Program-made: the position numbers and the translations under genes
Origin: Burkholderia pseudomultivorans
Lineage (GTDB): Bacteria > Pseudomonadota > Gammaproteobacteria > Burkholderiales > Burkholderiaceae
Reading direction: 5' to 3'
NCBI RefSeq assembly: GCF_001718415.1
Contig: NZ_CP013378.1
Location: forward strand, 3,782,001 to 3,846,000
DNA: 64,000 nucleotides
Notes under the pieces: model-generated
What the model was told of the DNA's origin: nothing
Database searches by the model: none
The model's input: only the letters and a program-made list of their open reading frames with translations
Shown here: positions 48,072 to 56,297 of the stretch, in pieces
How positions within the stretch are numbered: the stretch's first letter is position 1
How the letters are laid out: each line of letters starts with the position of its first letter

Positions 48072-48728
48072 TCAAGAACGCGCGGCGTTGGACGCGTCGA
48101 CGAACGCCTTGCGATCGGCCGCCACGCGTTGCGCGGCCGGCCGCTCGCCGACCTGCTTCGCGTGCGCCTTCCAGTCGATTCCCGCGTCGAGCAGGAAATC
48201 GCGACCGTAGACGGCCTTCGTCGCCATCCCGATCACCGGCAGGTGAATCGCCGCGGCAATGTCCGCGAGGCTGAACGATTCGCCCATCACGTACGGTGCA
48301 AACTTCGTCATCCGCTTGAATGCGTCGATCGCGCGCGGCAGGCGCTTCTCGACGTGCGCCTTCATCCCGTCGCTGACCTTGCCGCCGAAGAACGCTTCCG
48401 TATAGATCTCGCGCGCGGTCCATTCGAGATACAGCTCGAGCGTCTCGACGAGTTCGCGTACCTTCGCGGCCGCGAACGGCGCCGACGGAAGAATGGCTTT
48501 CTCGGGATAGCGCGCCGCCAGGTACTCGATGATCACCTGCGACTCGAACAGCGCGCCTTCGTCGGTCTTCAGATACGGAATCTTGCCGAGCGGGGAATCG
48601 GCAAGCACCGCCGGATCGCTGATCGGCAGACCGCACGGCCGCTCTTCGAACGGAATGTCGTGCTCGAGCAGCACGAACTTCACCTTGTTGTAATAGTTGG
48701 ATAACGGAATACCGCACAGCTGTAGCAT
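48072..48728 (-). CDS. Glutathione S-transferase family protein
   Basis: The 218-aa protein has an N-terminal thioredoxin-like GST domain (about residues 1-80) with GKIPYLKTDEGALFESQVIIEYL for glutathione binding (Pro, Glu, Ser) and a helical C-terminal domain (about 90-200). Catalytic residue is uncertain; SNYYNKVKF near residue 10 gives Ser/Tyr candidates. ATG is preceded by AAGGAAGGAGAG. Convergent with the aminotransferase. Confidence 0.92.
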   Translation of the reverse strand: MLQLCGIPLSNYYNKVKFVLLEHDIPFEERPCGLPISDPAVLADSPLGKIPYLKTDEGALFESQVIIEYLAARYPEKAILPSAPFAAAKVRELVETLELYLEWTAREIYTEAFFGGKVSDGMKAHVEKRLPRAIDAFKRMTKFAPYVMGESFSLADIAAAIHLPVIGMATKAVYGRDFLLDAGIDWKAHAKQVGERPAAQRVAADRKAFVDASNAARS

Positions 48729-48928
48729 CGGACTCTCCTTCCTTGCTGAAGCGCGGCCGCGACAGCGTCGGCCGCACCGGGATTCGTCGCGCTGAAAAGC
48801 ACGTTCGTGCTAGTCTAAAGCAGTTTCACGTCCGTCACGACAACATCGCGTCCGCTGCGGCGGCGGCCTCGCATGTCCGGGCACGACATGCGACGCCGCC
48901 GCCTCGCCATTCGCTGGAGACACACCGC

Positions 48929-49720
48929 ATGAGCGCCGAACTGCTGGCCAGCCGCCCGCCCGAGAGCGAATCGACCCTCGTCCTCACGATATCCAATCCC
49001 GGCGCGCGCAACGCGCTGCATCCCGACATGTACGCGGCCGGCGTCGAAGCGCTCGCCACCGCCGAGCGCGATCCGTCGATTCGCGCGGTCGTGCTCACTG
49101 GCGCCGATCGCTTCTTTTGCGCGGGCGGCAACCTGAACCGGCTGCTCGACAATCGCGCGAAGGATCCGTCGTACCAGGCCGACAGCGTCGACCAGCTCGG
49201 CGCCTGGATCACGGCGATCCGTGCGTCGACCAAGCCCGTGATCGCGGCGGTCGAACGCGCCGCGGCCGGCGCGGGCTTCTCGCTTGCGCTCGCCTGCGAC
49301 CTGATCGTCGCCGCGCACGACGTGAAGTTCGTGATGTCGTATGCGCGCGTGGGCCTGACGCCCGACGGCGGTGGTTCGTGGTTCCTCGCCCGCACGCTGC
49401 CGCGCGCGCTGGCCGCCGAAATCCTGTTCGAAGGCAAGCCCGTCGCGGCCGAGCGGCTGCATGCGCTCGGCGTCGTCAACCGCGTGACCGCACCCGGCGC
49501 CGCGTTGACCGAGGCGCTCGCGTGGGCCGACACGCTCGCCGGCATCTCGCCGAACGCGCTCACGCGCATCAAGTCGCTGCTCGACGACGCGGTTGCGCAG
49601 CCGCTCGATACGCACCTCGTCACCGAGCGCAATCATTTCGTCGCGTCGCTGCATCACGCCGACGGTCTCGAAGGCATCACCGCGTTTCTCGAGAAGCGCC
49701 AACCCCGCTACAAACGCTGA
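48929..49720 (+). CDS. Enoyl-CoA hydratase/isomerase family protein (oxepin-CoA hydrolase, alternative type)
   Basis: The 263-aa crotonase-fold protein has the CoA-binding CAGGNLNRLL segment (near residue 65-75) and the oxyanion-hole ERAAAGAGFSLALACDLIVA (near 110-125). Similar proteins are annotated as the alternative oxepin-CoA hydrolase of phenylacetate breakdown or general enoyl-CoA hydratases. I cannot decide the substrate. ATG 48929 is preceded by TGGAGACAC. The following genes on the + strand may be transcribed together; acyl-CoA dehydrogenases lie ~3 kb away on the minus strand. Confidence 0.85.
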   Translation: MSAELLASRPPESESTLVLTISNPGARNALHPDMYAAGVEALATAERDPSIRAVVLTGADRFFCAGGNLNRLLDNRAKDPSYQADSVDQLGAWITAIRASTKPVIAAVERAAAGAGFSLALACDLIVAAHDVKFVMSYARVGLTPDGGGSWFLARTLPRALAAEILFEGKPVAAERLHALGVVNRVTAPGAALTEALAWADTLAGISPNALTRIKSLLDDAVAQPLDTHLVTERNHFVASLHHADGLEGITAFLEKRQPRYKR

Positions 49721-49726
49721 CCCGCC

Positions 49727-50443
49727 ATGCCCGCTTTCGACCTGCCCCGCCGGCGCCGCCTCTATCTGATGCGCCACGGCGACGTCACCTATTTCGACGA
49801 CTCCGGACGCGCGATCGATCCCGACACCGTGCCGCTCAATGCACGCGGGCGCGAGCAGGCGAGCGCCGCGGGCCGCGTGTTCGCCGCGCAGCAGATCCGT
49901 TTCGACCGCGTGATCGCGAGCGGCCTGCCGCGCACGATCGAGACCGCGCAGCGCGTGCTCGCGGAAACCGGGCAGCGCATCGACATCGAAATCGAGCCGG
50001 CGTGGCGCGAGATTCGTGGCGGCCACCTGGCCGACATTCCGCCCGAGCAGCATCGCGACGCATTCCTGCGCGTGCTCGACGGCATCGTCCCCGAATCGAC
50101 GCGCTTTCTCGGCGGCGAAACGATCGGTGAACTGATCGATCGCGTGCTGCCGCCGCTCGACGCGCTGCGCGCCGATCGCACCTGGGATACCGCGCTGCTG
50201 GTGCTGCACGGCGGCGTCAACTGCGCGCTGCTGTCGCACGCGACGGTGCCGGGCCAGCGCCTGTTCATCGGCCACCTGTCGCAGGAGACCGGCTGCATCA
50301 ACGCGCTCGACGTCGGCGACGCGCCGCACGACTGGGTGATCCGCCTGCTCAACTATTCGCCGCCCGCCGCGCTGCATCGCGACACGCGCAACACGACGAT
50401 GGACGTGCTGTACCACCAGTACCTGCAGTCCGTCCGGCGCTGA
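49727..50443 (+). CDS. Histidine phosphatase family protein
   Basis: The 238-aa protein begins with basic residues and YLMRHGDVTYFD (about residues 14-25), where RHG supplies the phosphohistidine. RVIASGLPRTIETAQ (near 60), EIRGGHL with the Glu acid, and LLVLHGGVNCALLS with the second His (near 162) complete the phosphoglycerate-mutase-like pattern. It should dephosphorylate a small metabolite such as alpha-ribazole phosphate or a sugar phosphate. It begins 6 bases after the hydratase gene, so they are likely co-transcribed. Confidence 0.92.
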   Translation: MPAFDLPRRRRLYLMRHGDVTYFDDSGRAIDPDTVPLNARGREQASAAGRVFAAQQIRFDRVIASGLPRTIETAQRVLAETGQRIDIEIEPAWREIRGGHLADIPPEQHRDAFLRVLDGIVPESTRFLGGETIGELIDRVLPPLDALRADRTWDTALLVLHGGVNCALLSHATVPGQRLFIGHLSQETGCINALDVGDAPHDWVIRLLNYSPPAALHRDTRNTTMDVLYHQYLQSVRR

Positions 50444-50542
50444 GCGCCGGCCGTCTGCAGCCCGCGTCGATCCATGCTCTAATGACCGCCTGTCGCGGCG
50501 CGCCGCCTGCGCCGCATTCGCGCACGCAACGAAGGAGTGACG

Positions 50543-51235
50543 ATGATCGACGTCTATAGCTGGGCGACCCCGAACGGCCACAAGGTCCACATCATGCTCG
50601 AGGAGACGGGCCTCGCGTATCGCGCGCATCCGGTCGATATCGGCGCGGGCGACCAGTTCAAGCCCGAATTCCTGAAGATCAGCCCGAACAACAAGATCCC
50701 CGCGATCGTCGATCCGGACGGCCCCGGCGGCCAGCCGATCTCGCTGTTCGAATCGGGGGCGATCCTGATCTACCTCGCCGAGAAAACCGGCCAGTTCCTG
50801 CCGACCGACCCGGCCGCGCGCTATGCGACGCTCGAATGGCTGATGTTCCAGATGGGCGGCGTCGGCCCGATGCTCGGCCAGGCGCACCACTTCCGCCTCT
50901 ATGCGCCGGAGAAGATCGAGTACGCGGTCAACCGCTACACGAACGAGGCGAAACGCCTGTACAACGTGATGGAAAAGCGCCTCGGCGAATCGGAGTATCT
51001 GGCCGGCGACGCGTACACGATCGCGGACATCGCGACGTTCCCGTGGACGCGTTCGTGGCAGAACCAGGGCATCGTGCTCGACGAACTGCCGAACGTGAAG
51101 CGCTGGCACGAAGCGATCGCCGCGCGGCCGGCCGTGCAGCGCGGCGTCGAGGTGCTCGCATCGCTGCGCAAGGCCCTGCAGGACGACAAGGCACGCGAGG
51201 TGCTGTTCGGTGCGACGCAATACGCGAAGCACTGA
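50543..51235 (+). CDS. Glutathione S-transferase-like disulfide-bond oxidoreductase (YfcG-type)
   Basis: The 230-aa protein starts MIDVYSWATPNGHKVHIMLEE, characteristic of the YfcG/YghU GST-like family with Thr-Pro-Asn in the active site. SPNNKIPAIVDPDGPGGQPISLFESGAILIYLAEK is the glutathione-binding region, and the helical domain (about 95-215) has MGGVGPMLGQAHHFRLYAPEK. It reduces disulfides using glutathione. ATG 50543 has GAAGGAG six bases before it; a GTG at 50537 in the same frame is less likely. Confidence 0.93.
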   Translation: MIDVYSWATPNGHKVHIMLEETGLAYRAHPVDIGAGDQFKPEFLKISPNNKIPAIVDPDGPGGQPISLFESGAILIYLAEKTGQFLPTDPAARYATLEWLMFQMGGVGPMLGQAHHFRLYAPEKIEYAVNRYTNEAKRLYNVMEKRLGESEYLAGDAYTIADIATFPWTRSWQNQGIVLDELPNVKRWHEAIAARPAVQRGVEVLASLRKALQDDKAREVLFGATQYAKH

Positions 51236-51280
51236 CGAACCGGCCGGCGGGTGACGCGTCACCCGCTTCCGGCCCGCGTT

Positions 51281-51757
51281 TCAGAAGTAATGCAGCGTGA
51301 TGAACTCCGCCGCACACACGAGCAGCGGCGCGTCGGCACGCTCGGCCTGGACCGATACCGACCACGTGACCTGCACGCCGCCCTGCGCGGCATCCGCCGT
51401 TTCCTTCACCGCGAACAGCGCGCGCACGCGCGCGCCGACCGGCACCGGCTTCAGGAAGCGCACGCGGTTCAGCCCGTAGTTCACGCCCATCTTCTGCTCG
51501 AAGCGCATCGCGCCGTTCATCAGCGCGGGAATCAGCGACAGCGTCAGGAAGCCGTGCGCGATCGGGCCGCCGAACGGCGACTCGCGCCGCGCCCGCTCGG
51601 GATCGACGTGAATCCACTGGTGATCGTCGGTCGCGTCGGCAAAACCGTCGACGCGACGCTGGTCGATCGCGATCCAGCCGCTTTCGAGCGGCGCCGCGCC
51701 GACGCGCGCGTGCAGCGCCTGCGCCGACGCGATCAGCGGCAGCGTGACGTCCGTCAT
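51281..51757 (-). CDS. MaoC-like (R)-enoyl-CoA hydratase, first of two
   Basis: The 158-aa hot-dog-fold protein has WIAIDQRRVDGFADATDDHQWIHVDPERA (about residues 27-55), the hydratase-2 motif with catalytic Asp and His in the DxHWIH-like turn, and IAHGFLTLSLIP. It hydrates trans-2-enoyl-CoA to (R)-3-hydroxyacyl-CoA. Its start codon overlaps the stop of the upstream MaoC gene by four bases, so the two are coupled and may form a heterodimer as seen in split hydratases. Confidence 0.9.
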   Translation of the reverse strand: MTDVTLPLIASAQALHARVGAAPLESGWIAIDQRRVDGFADATDDHQWIHVDPERARRESPFGGPIAHGFLTLSLIPALMNGAMRFEQKMGVNYGLNRVRFLKPVPVGARVRALFAVKETADAAQGGVQVTWSVSVQAERADAPLLVCAAEFITLHYF

Positions 51758-52215
51758 GCGCGCGCTCCATCCGGATGACGCAGCCCGAAGATCACCTTGG
51801 TCCGCACCGTGATCACCGTCTCGCCGCGATCGTTGGTGCCGATCCACTCGGTCGACACGATTCCGCGGTCGGGCTTGCTCGCCGATACGCGCTTGTCGTG
51901 GATCTTCTGGTGCATCGTGATCGTGTCGCCGGCGCGCACCGGCTTGATCCAGCGAATCTCGTCGATGCCGGGCGAGCCCATGCTGGTCGAGTCGGCGCCG
52001 AGATGACGCACCAGCAGGCTCATGAACACCGAGCAGGTATGCCAGCCGCTCGCGACGAGGCCGCCGAACGGCGACGCCTTCGCGGCTTCTTCGTCGACGT
52101 GGAAGGGTTGCGGGTCGTAGCGCCCGGCGAATGCCTTGATGTCGTCGGCTTCGAACGTATAGCGGCCCACTTCGGTGGTGCTGCCGACTACCAGGTCTTC
52201 GTAACTGATGCTCAC
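51754..52215 (-). CDS. MaoC-like dehydratase, second of two
   Basis: The 153-aa hot-dog-fold protein has VGRYTFEADDIKAFAGRYDPQPFHVDEEAA (about residues 16-45) with the catalytic Asp and His, and SGWHTCSVFMSLLV for the oxyanion region. It overlaps the next gene by four bases. Upstream are two acyl-CoA dehydrogenases in the same direction, which points to a degradation operon for branched, cyclic or aryl-acyl-CoAs. The start at 52215 has AAGGAGACGC before it. Confidence 0.9.
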   Translation of the reverse strand: MSISYEDLVVGSTTEVGRYTFEADDIKAFAGRYDPQPFHVDEEAAKASPFGGLVASGWHTCSVFMSLLVRHLGADSTSMGSPGIDEIRWIKPVRAGDTITMHQKIHDKRVSASKPDRGIVSTEWIGTNDRGETVITVRTKVIFGLRHPDGARA

Positions 52216-52255
52216 ATGCGTCTCCTTGATGGGCGCGCGCCGGTGCGCGGCGCCG

Positions 52256-53389
52256 TCATGCTGCGTCGGCCTGCGCGAAATCGGGCAGCGCCGCGATACG
52301 GGCCAGATGATGATCGGTGTCGCCGAGCGTCGTCTCGATGATCGACAGCCGCTTGAACAGGTGGGCGGCCGCGACCTCGTTGGTCACACCCATCCCGCCG
52401 TGCAGCTGCACGGCCTGCTGGCCGACGAAGCGCGCGGCCGCGCCGACCCGCGCCTTCGCGGCGGACACGGCCTTGCGGCGCGCATCGGCGTCGCCGCTCG
52501 CATAGCGCACCGCCGCCAGATACGTCAGCGACCGCGCCTGCTCCGCGTGGATCAGCATGTCGACCATCCGGTGCTGCAGCGCCTGGAAACGCGCGATCGG
52601 CACGCCGAACTGCTCGCGCGTCTTCGTGTATTCGACCGTCGCGCGGTTCAGCTCGTCGAGCGCGCCGACCGCTTCCGCGCACAGCAGGAAGGTTGCGTAG
52701 TCGGCGATCTGCTCGAGCGCGGCCGCGTCGCGCGCACCGCCGGTCAGCAGGCGCGCGGGCGTCGCGTCGAAGTCGATCGTCGCGGCACGCTGGCCATCGA
52801 TCGTCCGATAGTCGACGAGCTTCACGCCCGCCGCATCGCGCTCGACGACGAACAGGCCGATGCCGCCGCCGTCGACGCGCGCGGGCACGATCCACGCATC
52901 GGCCTGCGCGCCATGCTGCACGACCGACTTGGTGCCGGTCAGCCGGTACGCGTCGCCCTGCGCGCTTGCATGCGTGTCGAGTTCGAACAGGTCGTAGCGC
53001 GCGTGCGGCTCGTGAAACGCGACCGCCACACGCTTCTGCCCTTGCGCGATTGCCTCCAGCAGCGCGGCATCGTCGCCCGCGCCGGAACCGGCAATGCGCA
53101 GCGCCTCCGCGCCGACCGCCGTCGCCCAGTACGGCTCGACGACCAGCGCGCGGCCCAGCTCCTGCATGACGACCAGCATGTCGACCGGGCCGCCGCCGAA
53201 GCCGCCCTGCGCGTCCGGCACGGGCAGCGCGGTCAGCCCGAGTTCCGTGAACGCGCTCCATTGCGCGTCCGACACGCCCGCGTCGCTGCGCACGATCGCC
53301 TGACGCGCATCGAATCCGTATTGCTCGCCGAGATAACGACGCAGCGCGTCGGCGAACTGCTGCTGCTCATCGGTAAAGGTGAAATCCAT
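52256..53389 (-). CDS. Acyl-CoA dehydrogenase family protein (1)
   Basis: The 377-aa FAD enzyme introduces a double bond between C2 and C3 of an acyl-CoA. The N-terminal helical domain, middle beta domain (KSVVQHGAQADAWIVPARV) and C-terminal helices (TVEYTKTREQFGVPIARFQALQHRMVDM and LHGGMGVTNEVAAAHLFKRL) are all present. It has the shorter, divergent form often paired with a classical enzyme. It begins 27 bases after the second dehydrogenase, with which it probably forms a heterotetramer, as for steroid or cyclic substrates. Confidence 0.9.
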   Translation of the reverse strand: MDFTFTDEQQQFADALRRYLGEQYGFDARQAIVRSDAGVSDAQWSAFTELGLTALPVPDAQGGFGGGPVDMLVVMQELGRALVVEPYWATAVGAEALRIAGSGAGDDAALLEAIAQGQKRVAVAFHEPHARYDLFELDTHASAQGDAYRLTGTKSVVQHGAQADAWIVPARVDGGGIGLFVVERDAAGVKLVDYRTIDGQRAATIDFDATPARLLTGGARDAAALEQIADYATFLLCAEAVGALDELNRATVEYTKTREQFGVPIARFQALQHRMVDMLIHAEQARSLTYLAAVRYASGDADARRKAVSAAKARVGAAARFVGQQAVQLHGGMGVTNEVAAAHLFKRLSIIETTLGDTDHHLARIAALPDFAQADAA

Positions 53390-53416
53390 GCTTGTCTCCG
53401 ATCCCGTTCCCGGTGC

Positions 53417-54613
53417 TCACAGCCCGAGAATCATCTGCGCGATGATGTTCTTCTGAATTTCGTTCGAGCCGCCGTAGATCGACGTCTTCCGGTAATTGAA
53501 GTAGTACGCGGCGAGCGGCGCCGCGTCGTCGTCGCCCGCGCAGCTGTGCGCGCGCTCGCCCTTGAGGAACGGCACGTCGAACGGCGCCGCGAGCGGGCCG
53601 ATCGCCTCGAACATCAGCTCGGTCAGCGCCTGCTGCACCTCGGTACCCTTGATCTTCAGCATCGACGCCTCGGGGCCCGGCCCCTTGCCGCTCGTCTCGC
53701 GGCTGACGACGCGCAGCACCGTCACCTCGAGCGCCATCAGCTCGACTTCGAGCGCCGCGACTTTCGCGGCGAACACCGGATCGGCGAGCAGCGGCTTGCC
53801 GTTCTTGCGCTGATTCGACGCGACGCGCTTCAGGAACGCGAGCTCGCGCTTCGACGCGCCGACGCGTGCAATGCCGGTGCGCTCGTGGCCGAGCAGGTAT
53901 TTCGCATAGGTCCAGCCGCGGTTCTCGTCGCCGACGAGATTCTCGACGGGCACCTTCACGTCCTCGAAGAACACCTCGTTGACTTCGTGATCCTCGTCGA
54001 GCGTGATGATCGGGCGCACCGTGATGCCGGGCGTCTTCATGTCGATCAGCAGGAACGAGATGCCCTCCTGCTTCTTCGCGGCCGGATCGGTGCGCACGAG
54101 GCAGAACATCATGTCGGCGTACTGGCCGAGCGTCGTCCAGGTCTTCTGGCCGTTCACGACGTAGTGATCGCCCCGGCGCTCGGCGCGCGTGCGCAGCGAC
54201 GCGAGATCGGATCCGGAGCCCGGCTCCGAATAGCCCTGACACCACCAGTCGGTGCCGTCGAGAATGCGCGGCAGGTAGTGACGCTTCTGCGCTTCGCTGC
54301 CGTATTTCATCAGCACCGGCGCGACCATCGACACGCCGAACGGCAGGACGGTCGGCGCGCCGATCCGCGCGCATTCCTCGTCCCAGATGTGCCGCTGCGT
54401 CGCGTTCCATCCCGGGCCGCCGTATTCGGTCGGCCATGCGGGCGCGGACCAGCCGCGCTGGCCGAGAATCCGGTGCCAGCTCGCGTAGTCTTCGCGGTCG
54501 AGTCGTTTGTGATCGAGAACCTTGGCGCGCAGCGCCCGAGGCAGGTTGGCCTCGAGCCAGGCGCGAATGTCGGCGCGGAATGCGTCGTCGGCGGGGGAAT
54601 AATCCAGATCCAT
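53417..54613 (-). CDS. Acyl-CoA dehydrogenase family protein (2)
   Basis: The 398-aa protein has the classical layout: N-terminal MDLDYSPADDAFRADIRAWLEANLP, CQGYSEPGSGSDLASLRTRAERRGDHYVVNGQKTWTT in the FAD region (near 130-165) and YGGSNEIQKNIIAQMILGL at the end. It likely teams with the 377-aa dehydrogenase downstream. First gene of the acad-acad-maoC-maoC operon. The region before it holds the tandem hairpin repeats (54628-54776), which would be in its 5' leader or in the 3' region of DUF1178. Confidence 0.93.
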   Translation of the reverse strand: MDLDYSPADDAFRADIRAWLEANLPRALRAKVLDHKRLDREDYASWHRILGQRGWSAPAWPTEYGGPGWNATQRHIWDEECARIGAPTVLPFGVSMVAPVLMKYGSEAQKRHYLPRILDGTDWWCQGYSEPGSGSDLASLRTRAERRGDHYVVNGQKTWTTLGQYADMMFCLVRTDPAAKKQEGISFLLIDMKTPGITVRPIITLDEDHEVNEVFFEDVKVPVENLVGDENRGWTYAKYLLGHERTGIARVGASKRELAFLKRVASNQRKNGKPLLADPVFAAKVAALEVELMALEVTVLRVVSRETSGKGPGPEASMLKIKGTEVQQALTELMFEAIGPLAAPFDVPFLKGERAHSCAGDDDAAPLAAYYFNYRKTSIYGGSNEIQKNIIAQMILGL

Positions 54614-54627
54614 GCGCTGTGTCTCCT

Positions 54628-54676
54628 GTCGACCGGAGTTGGCGCTTTAGCGCTTACTCCGGTCCCATGCTTCGCG
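54628..54676. repeat. 49-bp hairpin repeat, copy 1
   Basis: The 49-base unit contains a perfect inverted repeat GACCGGAGT/ACTCCGGTC with GCGCTTTAGCGC inside, so it folds into a tall stem. It is repeated identically directly after (copy 2). Lies 15 bases before the second acyl-CoA dehydrogenase start on the minus strand. Confidence 0.9.
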
Positions 54677-54725
54677 GTCGACCGGAGTTGGCGCTTTAGC
54701 GCTTACTCCGGTCCCATGCTTCGCG
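54677..54725. repeat. 49-bp hairpin repeat, copy 2 (identical)
   Basis: Exact tandem copy of the 54628-54676 unit, including its stem GACCGGAGT/ACTCCGGTC and the 3' segment cccatgcttcgcg. Confidence 0.9.
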
Positions 54726-54776
54726 GTGACCCGAGCGATCGCTTCGGCGGTCACTCGAGCCCCATGGCTCGCCGCG
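54726..54776. repeat. Diverged third copy of the hairpin repeat
   Basis: The sequence gtgacccgagcgatcgcttcggcggtcactcgagccccatggctcgccgcg keeps the plan (stem GTGACC/GGTCAC, then a cccatggctcg tail) but differs in most stem bases, apparently with compensatory changes. Confidence 0.65.
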
Positions 54777-54812
54777 GCCGTCCGGCCGCGACAGGGAGAC
54801 ACGCTGCGCAGC

Positions 54813-55235
54813 TTATTGCAGCGGTTCTTTCAGCGCGGCAGGAATCGGCAGCGGCATCACGTCGATGCCTTCTTCGACCAGGGCTTGCGCATCCTGCGGC
54901 GTCGTGACGCCACGAATGCTGCGCGCGGGCGCCTCGTTGTAATGAATGCGCCGCGCTTCCTCGGCGAAGCGCTCGCCCACGTTCTCGGTCTTCTCCAGTA
55001 CCTCGCGCAGCGCACGCATGACCTGCGCCTGCAGCGCATGCGGATCGGCCGGCTGGGCCTGCGTCGCACCCGACAGGTTCAGGCGCGGCGCGGACGGCAT
55101 ACGGCTGATCTCGGTCGCCCCGCATACCGGACATTCGACCAGCTTGCGGGACAACTGCGCTTCGAATTCATCGGCGGAAGCGAACCAGCCTTCGAACCGA
55201 TGACCATGCGGGCACTGTAAATCGAGGACCTTCAT
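54813..55235 (-). CDS. DUF1178-family protein with zinc-ribbon
   Basis: The 140-aa protein starts MKVLDLQCPHGHRFEGWFAS. Cys8 and the later CPVCG (near residue 35) with a His pair form a predicted zinc ribbon. The remainder is helical, with RIHYNEAPARSIRGVTTPQDAQALVEEGIDVMPLP characteristic. Function unknown; the gene regularly follows nuoN-DUF2818-NUDIX in betaproteobacteria. Confidence 0.9.
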   Translation of the reverse strand: MKVLDLQCPHGHRFEGWFASADEFEAQLSRKLVECPVCGATEISRMPSAPRLNLSGATQAQPADPHALQAQVMRALREVLEKTENVGERFAEEARRIHYNEAPARSIRGVTTPQDAQALVEEGIDVMPLPIPAALKEPLQ

Positions 55236-55374
55236 GCTGAATCAGGGCGTGTGACGAGTGTAGCGCAAAAAGCGGTTTTGTGAACGATCGTGCTAAATCC
55301 GGTCGGGCGCGCAGCGGCGCCGCCGCGTGTCACCGGATTGTAACGCGGCGTTCCGCCCGCCGCCGGCGCTGCCT

Positions 55375-55965
55375 TCAGGGCGTCAGGACCGGGCCGAGCG
55401 GCCATGCGCCGGACAGCACGCGGTCCAGCCACATCGTGCCGATGATGGTCTTTACGTCGCTGATCTGGCCGGTGCGCACCCATTCGAGCAGGTCGGGCAG
55501 CGTCGCCGTGAAGGTTTCGAGGAATTCGCCTTCGTCGAGCTTGCGCTCGCCGGCGGTCAGGCCGCGCGCGAGATACAGGTCGATGAATTCGGTCGAGTAG
55601 GAAATGATCGGGTGAATCCGGGCCAGGAACACATATTCGCGGGCCGTGTAGCCGGTTTCCTCGCGCAGTTCGCGCACCGCGCAGGCGAGTGCGCCTTCGT
55701 CCGGGTCGAGCTTGCCGGCCGGGAATTCGGCCATCACCTTGCCGATCGGATAGCGGTACTGGTTTTCCATCAGCACGCGGCCGTCGTCGAACAGCGGGAT
55801 CACCATCACCGCGCCCGGGTGCTGGACGTATTCGCGCGTGGCCTGCTTGCCGTCAGGCAGGCGGACGGTATCGCGCTTGAGCTTAAGGAACGAGCCTTCG
55901 AAGATCGCTTCGCTTTCGAGGCAGGTTTCGGTCAGTGCGGCGTCGTGATTGGGCAATTCGGCCAT
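55375..55965 (-). CDS. NUDIX hydrolase (ADP-ribose pyrophosphatase-like)
   Basis: The 196-aa protein has a Nudix box GKLDPDEGALACAVRELREETGYT (about residues 87-110), with the GX5EX7REUXEEXGU pattern including the metal-binding glutamates. VMVIPLFDDGRVLMENQYRYPIGKVMAEFPAG just before is typical for ADP-ribose/ADP-sugar hydrolases. ATG 55965 is preceded by CCAGGAG. It lies between DUF2818 and DUF1178 downstream of nuoN. The frame extends upstream to 56184 but that part is a shadow of DUF2818. Confidence 0.93.
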   Translation of the reverse strand: MAELPNHDAALTETCLESEAIFEGSFLKLKRDTVRLPDGKQATREYVQHPGAVMVIPLFDDGRVLMENQYRYPIGKVMAEFPAGKLDPDEGALACAVRELREETGYTAREYVFLARIHPIISYSTEFIDLYLARGLTAGERKLDEGEFLETFTATLPDLLEWVRTGQISDVKTIIGTMWLDRVLSGAWPLGPVLTP

Positions 55966-56000
55966 CGGCGGCTCCTGGATGAGCGTGACGGCCGAAGCCG

Positions 56001-56297
56001 TCAGCGTCGTTTGACGAGATACTGGAACGTGAAGCCGGGAAACGCGAACACGACGAAGAGACTGAAGGTGATCGCGTAAAACTGCCAGCCCTGTTCGAAG
56101 CGGTTGCCGGCGCGCGACTCGAGCCAGAAGCCGAGCGCGCCGACGATGAAATACAGCACGATCAGTTCGCCGATCCGGATCCACGCGCCCTTCTTCGCCG
56201 CGCCGATCGGCACGACGGCGAACAGGCGCTGGTTCAGGAACGGCAGGTTGGCGCCCACGAGCGCCAACAGCACGATAAACCAGCCCGCGGCCGACAT
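56001..56297 (-). CDS. DUF2818-family membrane protein
   Basis: The 98-aa protein has three hydrophobic segments (about residues 3-22, 42-62 and 74-94) and begins MSAAGWFIVLLALVGANLPFLNQRLF. Its ATG at 56297 overlaps the nuoN stop by one base (TAATG), showing translational coupling. DUF2818 is a betaproteobacterial family of unknown function that follows nuoN; it may be a small accessory or assembly factor of complex I, but this is inference from position only. Confidence 0.88.
   Translation of the reverse strand: MSAAGWFIVLLALVGANLPFLNQRLFAVVPIGAAKKGAWIRIGELIVLYFIVGALGFWLESRAGNRFEQGWQFYAITFSLFVVFAFPGFTFQYLVKRR

Noticed and set aside
48815..51262. An 815-codon minus-strand frame
   Set aside because: It lies opposite three well-supported + strand genes (hydratase, phosphatase, GST).
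54628..54776. CRISPR-like array
   Set aside because: Only two exact copies with no spacers between them; the unit itself is a long hairpin.
52208..54907. An 899-codon + strand frame
   Set aside because: It lies opposite the two acyl-CoA dehydrogenases.
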